DNA of 64,000 nucleotides from Megascapheus bottae. Lineage: Eukaryota; Chordata; Mammalia; Rodentia; Geomyidae. The notes below the pieces were generated by a model. The model saw nothing but the letters and a program-made list of their open reading frames with translations, searched no databases and was not told where the DNA came from. Numbering within the stretch: position 1 is the stretch's first letter; each line of letters starts with the position of its first letter. The position numbers and the translations under genes were made by a program. Below are positions 12,317-24,117 of the stretch, one piece after another. The DNA lies in contig JANJXV010000004.1 in assembly GCA_024803745.1 (NCBI GenBank), positions 49,175,858 through 49,239,857 of the forward strand, given 5' to 3'.

Positions 12317-13584
12317 ATGGAGAAGGACTCAAACTGGAAAAGAAATCCAGATAAAGCTCACATCCAACTTTCTCAAAGAATTCGGAACGTGAGGACCCCT
12401 CCCCCACCTCTCTCCTCAGGCTCCAAGCCATGAAAGCAGCAGAAAGCCATGAAAAGCGGCAGCTGGCGCGGGCTCCAAGCAGCAGCGGGTGCCGGCTCCA
12501 CGCCGGAAAAGCGGCTGCGGCGCCCGCTCCAAGCCACGAAAAGTGGCGGCAGTGGAGGGTGCCAGGCTGGGAGCCCAACTGCTGCAGAAACCAGCACATC
12601 ATTAATGAAAAATGTGAAAATATAAAGAAAGAGATAAGGGAGGAAGCCATAGCTAAACAAAAGGAAACCATAAACCAGGTGATAAGTGAAAAAGAAGAAG
12701 CCATAAAGGAGGCCACAATAAAGGTTTTTCAAAGAAAGATGGATGAATTCATAGAATCCACAAATAAAAAGGTGACTGAACTCCAGCAAATGTTCAAAGA
12801 AAATAAAGCTACTGAGCTAACCACTCAAATGGAAATCAAGGAGCTAAAGAAATCCATACATGATCTAAAAGAAGAGATGCAAGGCATCAAAAATGAGCAA
12901 TTAGAAGCAAGGGAGATAAAAAATAAAGTAGATAGCTTTGATAGCAAGTTAGACAATGCAGACGAGAGAATTTCCGGGGTTAAGATAATTTAGTTATTAT
13001 AGAGAAAGAACAGAAAATGAGTCAATCCAAATCTAGGAAAAATGAGAGAGCGCTTCAGGAGGTCCAAGATACAATTAGGAAGCCTAATTTAAGGCTAATT
13101 GGTATTGAGGAGGGCGTGGAGAAAGAGGTCAATGGTATTGGAAATACTTCAGGGAATCATCTCAGAGAATTTCCCAAATATCCAGAAGGGCAGGCCCATC
13201 CAGATACAAGAAGCTTTTAGAACCCCAAACAGACCTGACCAGAAAAGAACATCCCACCGCCACATCTTATTCCGAACTGGATCAATAGAAACCAAAAAAA
13301 GGATCCTAAAGGCAGCCAGGGAAAAAGGTTCAGTAACCTATAAAGGAAAACCAATCAGAATAACCCCAGATTTCTAAGCAGAGACCATGCAAGCAAGAAG
13401 TGACTGGAAGCATATATGTCATGCCCTTAAGTCAAATAACTACCAACCAAGAATCCTGTACCCAGCTAAGCTCTCATTCATAATTGAGGGAACAATGAAA
13501 CATTCCATTCCAGGGAAAAGCTGCAACAATATGTCGCAACAAAAGCAACACTACAGAGAATTCTCAAAGATGTTCTATACATAG
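12317..13584 (+). pseudogene. L1 ORF1 (RNA-binding chaperone), frameshifted
   Basis: ORF1p normally trimerises through a coiled coil and coats L1 RNA in the cytoplasmic particle. Two starts are possible: ATG at 12317 (Lys-rich N-terminus, frame 2) or ATG at 12430 (frame 1). The piece 12430-12993 has an Ala/Ser-rich, CpG-rich N-terminus, then heptad-type coiled coil rich in Glu and Lys. A frameshift near 12980 moves the frame to the RRM start ('RKPNLRLIGIEEG'). Another between about 13110 and 13140 returns it to the C-terminal domain ('KAAREKGSVTYKGKPIRIT'). TAA at 13375-13377 replaces an expected Ser codon, and recognisable sequence continues to 13584. It is broken in at least three places, and the true N-terminus is uncertain. 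Confidence 0.9.
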
Positions 13585-13691
13585 AAAACCAAAATAAATG
13601 CAATGTAGGGAAAGAAATGGCACCTAAACAGCATACCATCTAAGGACCACAAGAACTGTCAAGACACAGGCCCTAAGAAAAGCTTTTAAAA

Positions 13692-16600
13692 ATGGTAGGA
13701 CCTAATAAATATCTCTCAATCCTAACTCTCAATATCAATGGACTTAACTCTACAATTGAACGGCATAAGCTGTCTAGTTGGATCAAAAAGCAAGAGCCAT
13801 CGTTCTGCTGTCTTCAAAGGACACATCTTACCCAAAAAAACAATCATCTTTTGAAAGTGAGAGGTTGGAATAAACTCTATCAAGCTAACGGCCCCCATAA
13901 ACAGGCAGGAGTTGCCATCCTCATATCAGATAAAATAGACTTCAAACTAAAATTAGTAAGAAAAGAGAAAGAAGGTTACTACATACTACTAAAGGGATCT
14001 TTCCTCCAGGAAGACATAACGATCCTAAATATTTACACACCCAATCCCGGAGCTCCGAACTTCATCAAGCAAACTTTACTTACACTGAAACCATACGTAG
14101 ATCGAAACACAGTGATTGTCAGTGAGTTTAACACACCACTCTCACCTATGGACAGATCAACAAGGCAAAAACTCAACAGAGAAACCTTAGAACTGAACAA
14201 CTATACAGACCACCTAGATCTAACAGACATCTGCAGAATATTCCACCCAGCAACAACACAATATACATTTTTCTCAGCAGCACATGGAACATTTTCCAAA
14301 ATAGATCACATCTTAGGCCATAAAACAAACCTGGTCAGATTCAGAAACACTGAAATTATTCCATGCACACTCTCAGACCACAAAGGCCTCAAATTGGAAC
14401 TGAACACACATCTCCACCAACGAAAACCCTGTAACTCATGGAGACTGAACAACACATTGTTGAATCACCAATGGGTCGCGAAGAGATCAGAACAGAAATC
14501 CAACAGTTTATGAAATTTAACAATAAGGAGCACAAAAAAAAACCTCCTTTGGGACACAGCAAAGGCAGTACTCAGAGGAAAATTTATAGCGCTGAGTGCC
14601 TACAACAACAAGTTGGAAAAAATTGCAAACCAACAAGTTAATGTCTCATCTTAAGCTCCTGGAAAAAGAGCAACAAACCAACCCTAATCCCAGTAGAAGA
14701 AAGCAAATTATTAAAATCAAAGCAGAATTAAATGATTTGGAATCCAAAAAAACTATAGAAAGAATCAACAAAACAAGGAGTTGGTTCTTTGAAAGAATTA
14801 ACAAAATTGACAAGCCCTTAGCAAATCTTACCAAAAAAAGAAGAGAGCATATTGATATAAACAAAAATCGCAGACGAAAATGGTAATATCACGACAGAAA
14901 TTACCAAGATCCAGAATATCATGAGGGAATACTTCTCAAACTTTTATGCCAACAAATTTGAGAATTTAGATGAAATGGATGAATTTCTAGCCAATATTAA
15001 CATACCCACACTGAACCAAGAAGAACTAACCCAACTCAACAGGCCTATTTCAAGCTCTGAAATAGAAATGGCAATTAGAGAACTTCCACCTAAGAAAAGC
15101 CCAGGGCCAGATGGATTCACAGCTGAATTCTATAAGGTCTTCAAAGCAAAGCTTACACCAATACTCCTCAAGCTCTTCAACGACATTGAAAATGAAGGTT
15201 CTTTACCAAACTCATTCTATGAAGCCAGTATAACCCTCATCCCCAAACCAGACAGAGATTCATCAAAGAAAGAGAACTATAGACCTATTTCTTTGATGAA
15301 CATCGATGCAAAACTTCTCAACAAAATACTGGCCAACCGTCTACAACAACTTATCAAAAAATTATACACTATGATCAAACAGGTTTCATCACAGGGAGGC
15401 AAAGCTGGTTCAACATACACAAATCAATTAATATAATTCAACACATCAACAGGAGCAAGGACAAAAATCACATGATTGTCTCAATAGACGCGAAAAGGCA
15501 TTTGACAAGATCCAACACCCCTTTATGTTAAAAGCTCTGGAGAAACTAGGAATCCATGGAACATTCCTCAATGTAATAAAGGCTGTGTATGAGAAACCCA
15601 CTGCTAGTATTACACTTAATGGTGAAAATCTAAAGCCATTCCCTCTAAAATCAGGAACGAGACAAGGATGCCCACTCTCTCCACTCCTCTTTAACATAGT
15701 ACTAGAATTCCTAGCCAGTGCAATAAGGCAAGAAGCAAGCATAAAGGGGATCCAAGTAGGGAAAGCGGAAATAAAACTATCCCTCTTTGCAAATGACATG
15801 ATTCTGTATTTAAAGAATCCTATAGACTCTACTCCCAAGCTCCTTGAGCTGATTCAAAATGTTGGAAGAGTAGCAGGCTATAAAATCAACCCTCAAAAAT
15901 CAACTGCCTTCCTTTATGCCAACAGTGAGAGGAACGAGGCAATAATCAGGAAAGAAACTCCTTTCACAATGGCCTCAAAGAAAATAAAGTACCTAGGAAT
16001 TAGCTTAACTAAGAATGTAAAGGACCTTTTTGATGAAAACTTTAAAATCCTAAAAAAGGAAATTAAAGCAGAACCAAGGAAATGGAAAAACCTCCCATGC
16101 TCCTGGATTGGAAGAAGCAACATTGTGAAAATGACAATCTTGCCAAGGGCTGTCTACAAATTCAACGCAATACCCATCAATATCCCAATGTCATTCTTTA
16201 AAAAAATAGAAGAGGCAATTCAAACTTTCATATGGAATAATAAAAGACCCCATATAGCAAAAACACTTCTTAGCACAAAGAACAGCGCTGGATGAATTTC
16301 AATTCCAAACTTTAGACTCTATTACAGAGCTATAATTATCAAAACAGCTTGGCACTGGCACAAGAACAGGCCTGAAGACCAATGGAATAGAACTGAGGAC
16401 CCAGATATTATACCACAGACCTATGGCCACCTAATTTTTGACAAGAGAGCCAAAAAAATAGAATTGAAGAAAGATAGCCTCTTCAACAAGTTGTGCTGGC
16501 AGAACTGGTTAAGCACCTGCAGAAAACTAAAGTTGGATCCTTCTTTGTCACCTTGCACTAAAATTAACTCCAAATGGATCAAAGACCTGGAGGTAAAAGC

Positions 16601-17534
16601 TGACACACTGAAAACTTTACAGGAAGGAATAGGAGATACACTAGGCCTCCTTGGCACAGGTCGAAACTTTCTTAATAAGGACCAAGAATCACAACAAATC
16701 AGAGAAAGGCTGGATAAGTGGGACTGCATTAAACTGTGCAGCTTTTGTATGGCAAAGGACATAGCTAGTAAACTAATCAGGAAGCCTACAGAGTGGGAGA
16801 AGATCTTCACCAACCAAACAACGGACAAAGGCCTGATATCTAAAATATATCAACAACTCAAAAAATTGAATCACTCCCAAACTAATCTCCAAAGTAACAA
16901 CCATCCCATTAAAAAATGGGCCAAAGTCTTAAAGAGAGTCTTCTCTGAAGAAGAAACAAAAATGGCCTATAAACACATGAAGAAATGCTCAACATCTCTG
17001 GTCATAAAGGAAATGCTAATCAAAACAACTCTAAGATTCCACCTCACTCCTGTTAGAATGGCCAGGATCAGGAAAACGAATAATAACAGATGCTGGAGGG
17101 GATGTGGCCAGGAGGGATCACTACTGCACTGTTGGTGGGAGTGCAAACTCATTCAACCACTATGGAAAGCAGTGTGGCAGTGCCTCAAAAGGCTAAACAT
17201 AGAACTCCCCTATGACCCAGCAGTTCCACTACTTGCCATTTACCCAACCATCCAGAAACAAGGGCATACTAAATCCACTAGCACAACAATGTTCATTGCA
17301 GCACTATTCACCATAGCAAAGATATGGAACCAACCTAGATGTCCCTCAGTTGATGAGTGGATCAACAAGTTGTGGTATTTGTACACAATGGAATTCTATG
17401 CTGCTGTCAGAAAGAATGACATCCCCCCATTTGTTAGGAAATGGAAAGACTTAGAAAAAGTCATATTAAGTGAAGTAAGCCAGACTCAAAGGAACTTAGG
17501 CTCAATGGTTTCCCTCATTTGTCATAATCAGTAG
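13692..17534 (+). pseudogene. L1 ORF2 (endonuclease-reverse transcriptase), frameshifted and catalytically dead
   Basis: The span equals about 1281 codons, the usual ORF2p length, so little has been lost. Endonuclease (codons 1-240): N14, D205 and H230 are present, but E43 is Arg (AGG at 13818) and D145 is Glu (GAG at 14124). The reading frame then shifts near 14510, 14640, 14890 and twice between 15390 and 15525. The reverse transcriptase 'SPGPDGF' block is near 15104. The catalytic FADD motif reads FAND (AAT at 15792-15794), a likely G-to-A change. A TGA at 16293-16295 replaces an expected Gly codon. The C-terminal Cys motif CX3CX7HX4C is intact near 17091-17145. The active enzyme nicks DNA at TT/AAAA-like sites and primes reverse transcription there; this copy could not. 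Confidence 0.95.
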
Positions 17535-17950
17535 AAACCTTGGGCTCTACTAGCAGAGATCTGCAATAGAGCAAAATCTTGATACATAAGGCCATATAGT
17601 GTGAAGCTAATTGAAAGGACCTCCAGGATATTGAAACAAAAGCCATATAATGAATGATTGTTGTCCTTAATGTACTATGTTGTCTCTCATCTCCTTTGCT
17701 GTCCCTTGATTATCTCATATTGTTATAGTATCTCACTTTGTTATCTGATATATTGAATTTATTTGTATTTGGTTAGTTGAAATTTGATAGGGAAGGGGGA
17801 AAACCAAGACGGGTGGGGGGTTTGGGGGGGAGGGTAATGGGTACCAAGACATGTTAAAGGGTCAATGTATGTGAATTAATGCATCTTCTATCTGGCAAAT
17901 ATCATGTTACCCTTTTATTAAATACATAAAAAATAAATAAGAAAAAAAAC
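17535..17950 (+). other. L1 3' UTR with G-quadruplex motif and A-rich tail
   Basis: From the ORF2 stop to the TSD. At 17811-17834 four G runs (3, 6, 7 and 3 Gs separated by 1-3 bases) fit an intramolecular quadruplex motif, a feature known from 3' UTRs of other mammalian L1s. The tail is interrupted A-rich sequence rather than pure A, indicating age. Confidence 0.85.
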
Positions 17951-18002
17951 AACCATAGTGACAAATAGGCTAGGAAGTGTTGTTCCTATAATACAAATAA
18001 TA

Positions 18003-18113
18003 TTTCCTGAGCTTCTATGGGAGGGCAGGGGTAGTGGGAGGAGGAGAAGGAGAGGGAGGGGAGCGACAGGGGAGGGGAAAGGAGGGTGGGGAAGGGGAAG
18101 AGGAAGAGAGATT
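18003..18113. repeat. Purine-rich (GGGGA/GGA) tract
   Basis: Over 100 bases of nearly pure G/A just downstream of the long L1. It lies outside the L1's 3' TSD, so it belongs to the flank. Several G runs could form quadruplexes. Confidence 0.85.
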
Positions 18114-18129
18114 TGTCAGATCAAAAATC

Positions 18130-18310
18130 AAATTATTGAGTGGTTTTTCTGTTTATCAATTACTGAAATGGTGGGTTTGAAGTCTCCAACTCTAATAGTA
18201 AATGTTCTTACCTTTGCAGTTCTGTTTTTTGTTTCCCACACTTATTTTGCTCTATTGATGCATTTCTGCATATACTTTATCTTTAACTGTTAGAATTGGA
18301 ACATCAATAT
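18130..18310 (-). mobile_element. Possible ancient LINE-1 fragment
   Basis: 'gaagtctccaactctaatag' and the following T-rich sequence resemble a conserved part of old mammalian L1s in reverse orientation. Recalled similarity only. Confidence 0.4.
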
Positions 18311-18999
18311 GAAAATCTTTTAGAATCCTGAGAGTAACCACATTAAAATGATTGTGCACATAATCTTAAGGCCCCCAAAGCTCCTACATCTTATGGTAAT
18401 CTAATCTCAGTCTCTGGAAATTCATCAACTGTGTCTTTAAATTTCCATTCTCATTTATGACTCTTGGGATTTTTGTTCCAGGAAGGCAAAGCTGTGCTGG
18501 GACTTCATATTCTAGTGTCATTTACAATTTCTCAGTGGCAGCTTTTCCTAATATGCATGCTCTGAAGTAGTAGTTGATTTTCAATCTGTGTAGGTTTTAC
18601 TAGTTGGGCAAGCAGCTGTGTATACATATATATTGATAAATATGACTAAATAATTTATACTTCAGTTATACATCTTCAGCAATTATATTTTTGAATGTAT
18701 GCTTAGTACAATGTTCTACATGATTTATATATATAGTTTGGGGATGCAATTTATGTAACATTTGTGTAATTTTATTTACTAATATTTCAAGGAATATAAA
18801 AAAGTTTAATCAGAAGATACATAATCTATAGTTCCAGAAACACATGAGTTGCAATGGATACCAATTTCCAGGAAATGCTTATTTTTTAAATCAATGAACA
18901 ACTTAGAAGAAAAATGAATATACTTACATATTATAATTTGATTGCAATGGAATTTTATCAAAGACAACCTGATGTTTTATCAACTTGAACTTTGCTTTT
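18311..18999. other. Unannotated AT-rich DNA
   Basis: No recognised gene or repeat. Confidence 0.4.
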
Positions 19000-19125
19000 T
19001 GCCAGAAATTTTGGAGATGGAGTTTAGCAAATGTTTCTGCTTCATTTGAGTGAGCCATGAGACACAGATCTCAGCCTTCTGAGTAGCTAGAACTTTAAGC
19101 ATGAGCCCAAAGTAGTCGGCAAATT
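19000..19125 (-). mobile_element. Left-arm fragment of a 7SL-like SINE
   Basis: 'atctcagccttctgagtagc' is the reverse of the B1-like arm. The right arm is missing or too diverged to see. Confidence 0.7.
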
Positions 19126-19689
19126 ATTGTATATTCTTTAGTATATGAAAATTTTGCTGTGTTCTACAGGTCTTATGGTTTCCTCTCCTTGTTTTATAAA
19201 AAATAGTATGTTCGAAATAAGTATGATGTAATCAAATGATTTACTGCGTTGTGAAGACGAGGTGGACTACAACAGATTTATTGGTTTGATTTTAAAACAA
19301 AAGAAGTTAAATGAGTCCATAAAAATATATACCATGAAAATTATTATAAAGGAAATATAAGAGAATGTCATTTTTGCTGTGAAACTGAAGTAAAAGATGA
19401 AATATCTAGATAAAACAGTTATCAGTCATTTCCTCTCAGAAATTTGAGTGTTTAATCTAAAGCCTATCATAACACAAAGTCACAATTAGATAGTTCTATA
19501 TATTCTTTCCATAGTGGAGACTGAACTTAGCATCACTGGTAAAGTGACATCGATAAGTAATTTAATGAAGTGTAACTAACACAGATAAGCACAGTTTGTA
19601 ATTGATCAAATTTTACCAAGGAACCACACATGATCAGTATAAATAGTGTGATACAGTACACTGAATATTCAAAGTCTACAAAATTCCAC
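19126..19689. other. Unannotated AT-rich DNA
   Basis: Nothing recognised. Confidence 0.4.
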
Positions 19690-19915
19690 TGGATAAATGC
19701 CCAGAAGTGGAAATGTGGAGTCATGGTCAGCTCTCTGTTTAGTTTTTGGAAGAACATCCACACTGCTCTCTAGAGTGTTTGAACAAGTTTATATCCTCAC
19801 CAACAATATAATAGAGTTGCCTTTTGGCTACATCCATGCTAGCATTTGTTATTGTTCATTTTTTGATGATGCTCATTCTAACTGGGGTAAGGTTGAATAG
19901 CAATGCTGTTTAGAT
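19690..19915 (-). mobile_element. Old LINE-1 ORF2 fragment
   Basis: 'ggataaatgcccagaagtgg' through 'atgatgctcattctaactgg' is the reverse of the ORF2 C-terminal region, including the area that codes for the Cys motif. Heavily diverged, older than the L1 at 12.2 kb. Confidence 0.85.
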
Positions 19916-20009
19916 TTGTAAACTTCTCTTGAAAACAACTCCTAGCTACCCATATGTTTCATGAAAAGAAAATATACCCTAACATCTAACACTAAAATTT
20001 CTTTTTTCT

Positions 20010-20182
20010 GCCCAGTGGCAGGAGCTCATACCTGTAATATTAACAATTAAGATGACTGAGCTATGAGGATCTAGTTTAGAAGACAGAATAGGTAGGCTTG
20101 GCATTCTTCTCCTCATTTAACCACCAAAATGCTAGCGGTGAAACACCACAGTCCCTGATTTCAAGCCTCAATCCTGGTATGA

Positions 20183-20185
<3 letters not shown>
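20010..20185 (+). mobile_element. Diverged dimeric SINE ending in a TG microsatellite
   Basis: 'ggagctcatacctgtaatat' marks the 7SL-like arm. The right arm is degenerate ('tttcaagcctcaatcctggt'), and the expected tail position is taken by the TG repeat. Confidence 0.7.

Positions 20186-20237
<52 letters not shown>
20186..20237. repeat. (TG)n microsatellite
   Basis: About 26 uninterrupted TG units. The reverse-frame His-Thr repeat is an artefact. Confidence 0.97.
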
Positions 20238-20238
<1 letters not shown>

Positions 20239-22555
20239 TGTCTATACACACTATTTCCTAGATATAAACTTACTATAATTATGTGCAGTATGTACATTTT
20301 TATGCAAAAATTACAAAGAAATTGCATTTATTTCTGCATTGAGTATTTTTGCCTGGAATTGACATAAAGACAAAATTAATAAGGATTATTATGAATTCAT
20401 TTGTGTAAGTGCATTTTTGAATACTCACTTTTATATATTTCTGGGGAGTCTTGACTAGATGTTTGGATCCTGATCAAGCATATGTTTTTGTTTTTGTTGC
20501 CAATGAAAAATTTAAAACACTTAATTTGAAGTAATTATTGGTTTTCAGGGTCTGAAATCATAAATTAAGCAAAAGTACAATTTAAGCTGTGAAGAGATGA
20601 ATATCAGACAGATTTACCTCAAATATGAGATTAGTAGGGGTATAATATAAACTCCAAGAGTGAAATCTACAAGGGAATCCTATTTAACAAGCAAATTGAA
20701 GAGGAACAGAACTGAAGGGGAAAAGTTATCAAAATTCTATTACTTTAAATATATTTTTGAGGAATAACGTAGTCAAGCAATATATATTGAAGGAAAAGTT
20801 ACTAAAAGGAGTATAAAATACCTTCATTTGAGTTTAATATCTAGTTGTTACTAAACTCATAAAGACTACATTATTAGAGACAGGTGTTATGGATCATATG
20901 ACTGCACAGAACTGAAAAATGAAATAAAAGGCGAGGAAGTGGAAAAATTGCAATGAGTTCACTAATTCCCTAGTGGGATAAATGGGGACCCATGAGACCT
21001 AGGAGGGAAAATCGTGACAATCGCTGGAAGAAGAACATTTGTTATGTCTTTAGACAAGTATAGTGATGCATGATAATTTATTTCTCGTATGTATGTGATG
21101 ACATTACACAAGTATTTTTTCTGTAACCTGCTGGCCATTGGTACTATTTTTAGCAATGGATTGTACCATAAAAAAGTAATTTGCAAAAACACCACCCCTC
21201 ACAAAAGAAAAGCAACAATGAAAGGAAGGAAAGATGAAAGCAAGAAAGGGGAGAGAAGGAAGGAAGGATGGCTATTTCGTATGCAATTATAAATACACAG
21301 ATTTCTTTACAATTTTTCCCACGTTGTACTCTAGCTGATCTCCAGTGTTGAGCAGTGGTCCGGCCTCTGCAGTTCTAGTAACCCTGTTCAACAGAGCTTG
21401 AAATTAGTGAGAGAGACAGGAGCTCTCTGACAGCCAGTCAGGTCATGGCAGCCAAATCTGAGCAAATAGAAGCAGCTATTTTGCTCACAGGAGAAATAAG
21501 GTTAGCAAAAATATTAAAGCAATGTGAATGCCACTGCTTTGCAGTAATTGGCTCTTTGTGATTCATGCTAGCCTGATTCAGAAACTTACAAACTGAAAGT
21601 TTAAGAGCCATCTTTTAGAAAATGTCTCTTTTCTTACAGAATGAAAAGAGACCAGATTTCTATTGAAGTAACCAACTGGCTTTTAGTTTCATTTATTGTG
21701 TATTTGTATGTAATGTAAATAGCATTTAGTACAAATGCTATTTGAAATAGTACAATAAAACCATTTCTATGGTAGTTTCTAAATTTTTGTGTGAGAAGGG
21801 CTTCATTAAGTAACCATTTGTTTGTGTACATAGTTTCTATTTGTATATTAAACACATAGATTATATACGTTACATTATACCCTACAATTAGTTTTACCTC
21901 CTATATTTTTATAGTTCATGGAGTAAAGTTATTGGCTAAATGTATTGTATAGATGTATATATACTATGAATATATACATACATATGTGTGTGCATGTTTG
22001 TGTATATTTTTTTAGCTACTAACACGCTGATGGCTGCTAAAATGTACATATACAGAAATATCTCTGTAAATTCACAGAGAAGACTTTGGTTAAAATTCAT
22101 AAATTAGGCTTTATGTAATTAAGGAGTAAAGGCACATTAATAATATGGGTATTAAATAAAAAATCAAAGCAATCTGTAATACCATTTTATCTCTCTCATT
22201 ATCATATTAAGCAAAGTTGTAACAAAGCCTCTGAATTTTAATGTGCAATTTATATGCTCTAGTTCTGTTGACATATGTGCAATGACATAATTATTTGGGA
22301 AAACAATATGGCAAGTCATTTCTAAAGCTATAAATATGCTCAATTCTTTGATTTATTAAGTCTTTTCTTCTGGGAATTCATCATAATAAGAAATCTGAAG
22401 GTCTGTGTATCTTTACTCAGATTAGTTAATGCAGAAATATCAATTATATATAATTATATATACATATATATTTATATGTATAACTACATACACATATTCA
22501 TATATACTTTTATCCACTGATGCCTGGCATAATGTAACTCAGATAGGACAGGCTG
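20238..22555. other. Mostly unique AT-rich DNA
   Basis: No gene recognised. 21300-21620 is less AT-rich, repeat-free and rich in short motifs (see findings). TA/TG-rich patches lie at about 21955-22010 and 22440-22505. Confidence 0.45.
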
Positions 22556-22559
22556 AATG

Positions 22560-22925
22560 AGTTAAATGACATCCCCCTTCCCCCCTAAACTCATGCACAT
22601 CCATTTCTAGGGATTAGAATTCCACTATAAAGGCACTGGCCAATTCAGTTCTCAGTGAAGACTCTCTTCCAGGATTGCAAAGGGTAGCCTTCCCATTGTG
22701 CTTTTATGTGGAAAGAGAGAATGCAAAATGGAAAAGAGATGAGGGAAAGAAGGAGAGAGAATATTTCTTGTGGCACTTTCTAAGAACACATATTGTGAAA
22801 TGGAAGGTCTACTCATGATTAATTAAATGTAATTATTTTCTCTGACTTTTTAATTGTCATCCACTGGGACTTATGGTGCAAAATGTGAATTTGGGGATGA
22901 CATAAACATTCAATTTAAAACACAG
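22560..22925 (+). mobile_element. Ancient mammalian interspersed repeat, class unassigned
   Basis: Segments such as 'aagactctcttccaggattg', a following purine-rich stretch, and 'gacataaacattcaattt' occur in the order of a common old mammalian repeat I recall only partly. I cannot separate an LTR (ERVL-MaLR type) from a DNA transposon origin. Confidence 0.4.
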
Positions 22926-23384
22926 TGATAAAAATAGAAAACTCTTGAAAGACACAAATAAAAATGAAGATAAATGTCCTGGTGTTCTATTTAGGATTTA
23001 TTATTTCTAAGTAAAACATAGATAGTAAGGTATGTCATACATCTATGGATTTAGATAAAGGAGAAATAAATGGACAATATTATATTTATGATGGGGTAAG
23101 TTTGATCGGTTACTTTTGTATGAAATCTCCCTCATATCACGAAGGTATGCTAATTAAAAACTGGGATTTTATTTCATTTACAGTTTTACATTTTAAAACA
23201 TGAACTTTTAAATTATTTATCAACATTGATTTGAAATAAATTATTCTGATTATTGGGTAGGCAAATGTGTCAGAGATATGTTCCTTTTCTGCAATACTTT
23301 TATAAATTATTATTTTTTCAAACCAATTTAACTTAATTTGACATTCAGATTTCAATTTCTCCATTAATTTTTTTATAGATTTAA
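22926..23384. other. Unannotated AT-rich DNA
   Basis: No recognised feature. Confidence 0.4.
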
Positions 23385-23462
23385 AAATTTTACTTTATTG
23401 CTGGGGTGATGTTTGGAGCGGTTGCATTCATCAGGTAGTCAGTATATTACTTCTTGACTACT
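23385..23462 (-). mobile_element. Short LINE-1 3' end, second subfamily
   Basis: The reverse of the diagnostic 3' end: 'ctttattgctggggtgatgt' then 'catcaggtagtcagtatatt'. Matches 8845 and 26110 in block order. Confidence 0.6.
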
Positions 23463-24117
23463 GTTTCCATTTTTAAATTTTTCAAATTTTACTATTATAA
23501 TAATTTTGTAACCATACAAAAACATATTTATCTTTTTCCAGCATAGTTAATGAGAACACATTGAATATTTTATGGCAAAAAAACAGTAAGAGGAAATATT
23601 CAAAAATTATACAAAACCAAAACTGAAAGAAAGGGAAAGAGACAGAAGCAAGAGTGAAACTTTACTGGTAGTCAGACAAATTAACTTTGAGAGATAAAAA
23701 TACTGTCAATTATCTTTTGGATTATCATGGTTTAAAATAATCAGTTTAACATCTAAACACAATACCTTAGGTTATTACAGATTTACTATGAACTTCTTCA
23801 CTTTAGAAAAATATGAGTTAATTATCCACTTGTTTTCTCATGTTTTCTGCTCTAAAAGATGTGTGACAACAAGTACTAATAAATTGAGATAACAAGTATT
23901 GACACTGGGCTATGTATCATCACCCAAACACAAACGAGGTTAATTTTCTAAGTTATCATTGTGACAGTGTTACAAATTCTCCAATAACTTAAATCTAAAT
24001 TAAGTCATAATAAAGCTACTGATTGATCTAGATACCAAGACCCTAGAACTTCCTCAAAATTGAACTTTTAACATTTACCCAAACTGTTTATTTCTGTTTT
24101 TGTCATTTTGGGGAGGG
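23463..24117. other. Unannotated AT-rich DNA
   Basis: Nothing recognised. Confidence 0.4.

Larger units (their letters stand above)
12198..17950 (+). mobile_element. L1: Structurally full-length LINE-1 retrotransposon, inactive
   Basis: A 5.75-kb L1 in canonical order: short 5' leader, ORF1, a 107-base spacer, ORF2, G-rich 3' UTR and A-rich tail. The 11-base direct repeat aaccatagtga at 12187-12197 and 17951-17961 defines the ends exactly. The leader opens with AAGATGGCG a few bases from the 5' end, as expected where mammalian L1 transcription begins. Both ORFs have several frameshifts and stops, and three catalytic positions are changed, so it cannot move itself. Matching 3' ends at 1.0, 8, 10.2, 24.1, 26.6, 27.9, 43.1 and 56.5 kb are relatives. 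Confidence 0.96.

Noticed and set aside
12279..12789. Two reverse frames of 138-145 codons across L1 ORF1
   Set aside because: They are antisense shadows of ORF1, whose coiled coil and position are well supported on the plus strand.
15446..16828. Reverse frames of 69-135 codons across L1 ORF2
   Set aside because: Antisense shadows of recognisable reverse transcriptase sequence.
20076..20327. His-Thr repeat frame
   Set aside because: Translation of the TG microsatellite.
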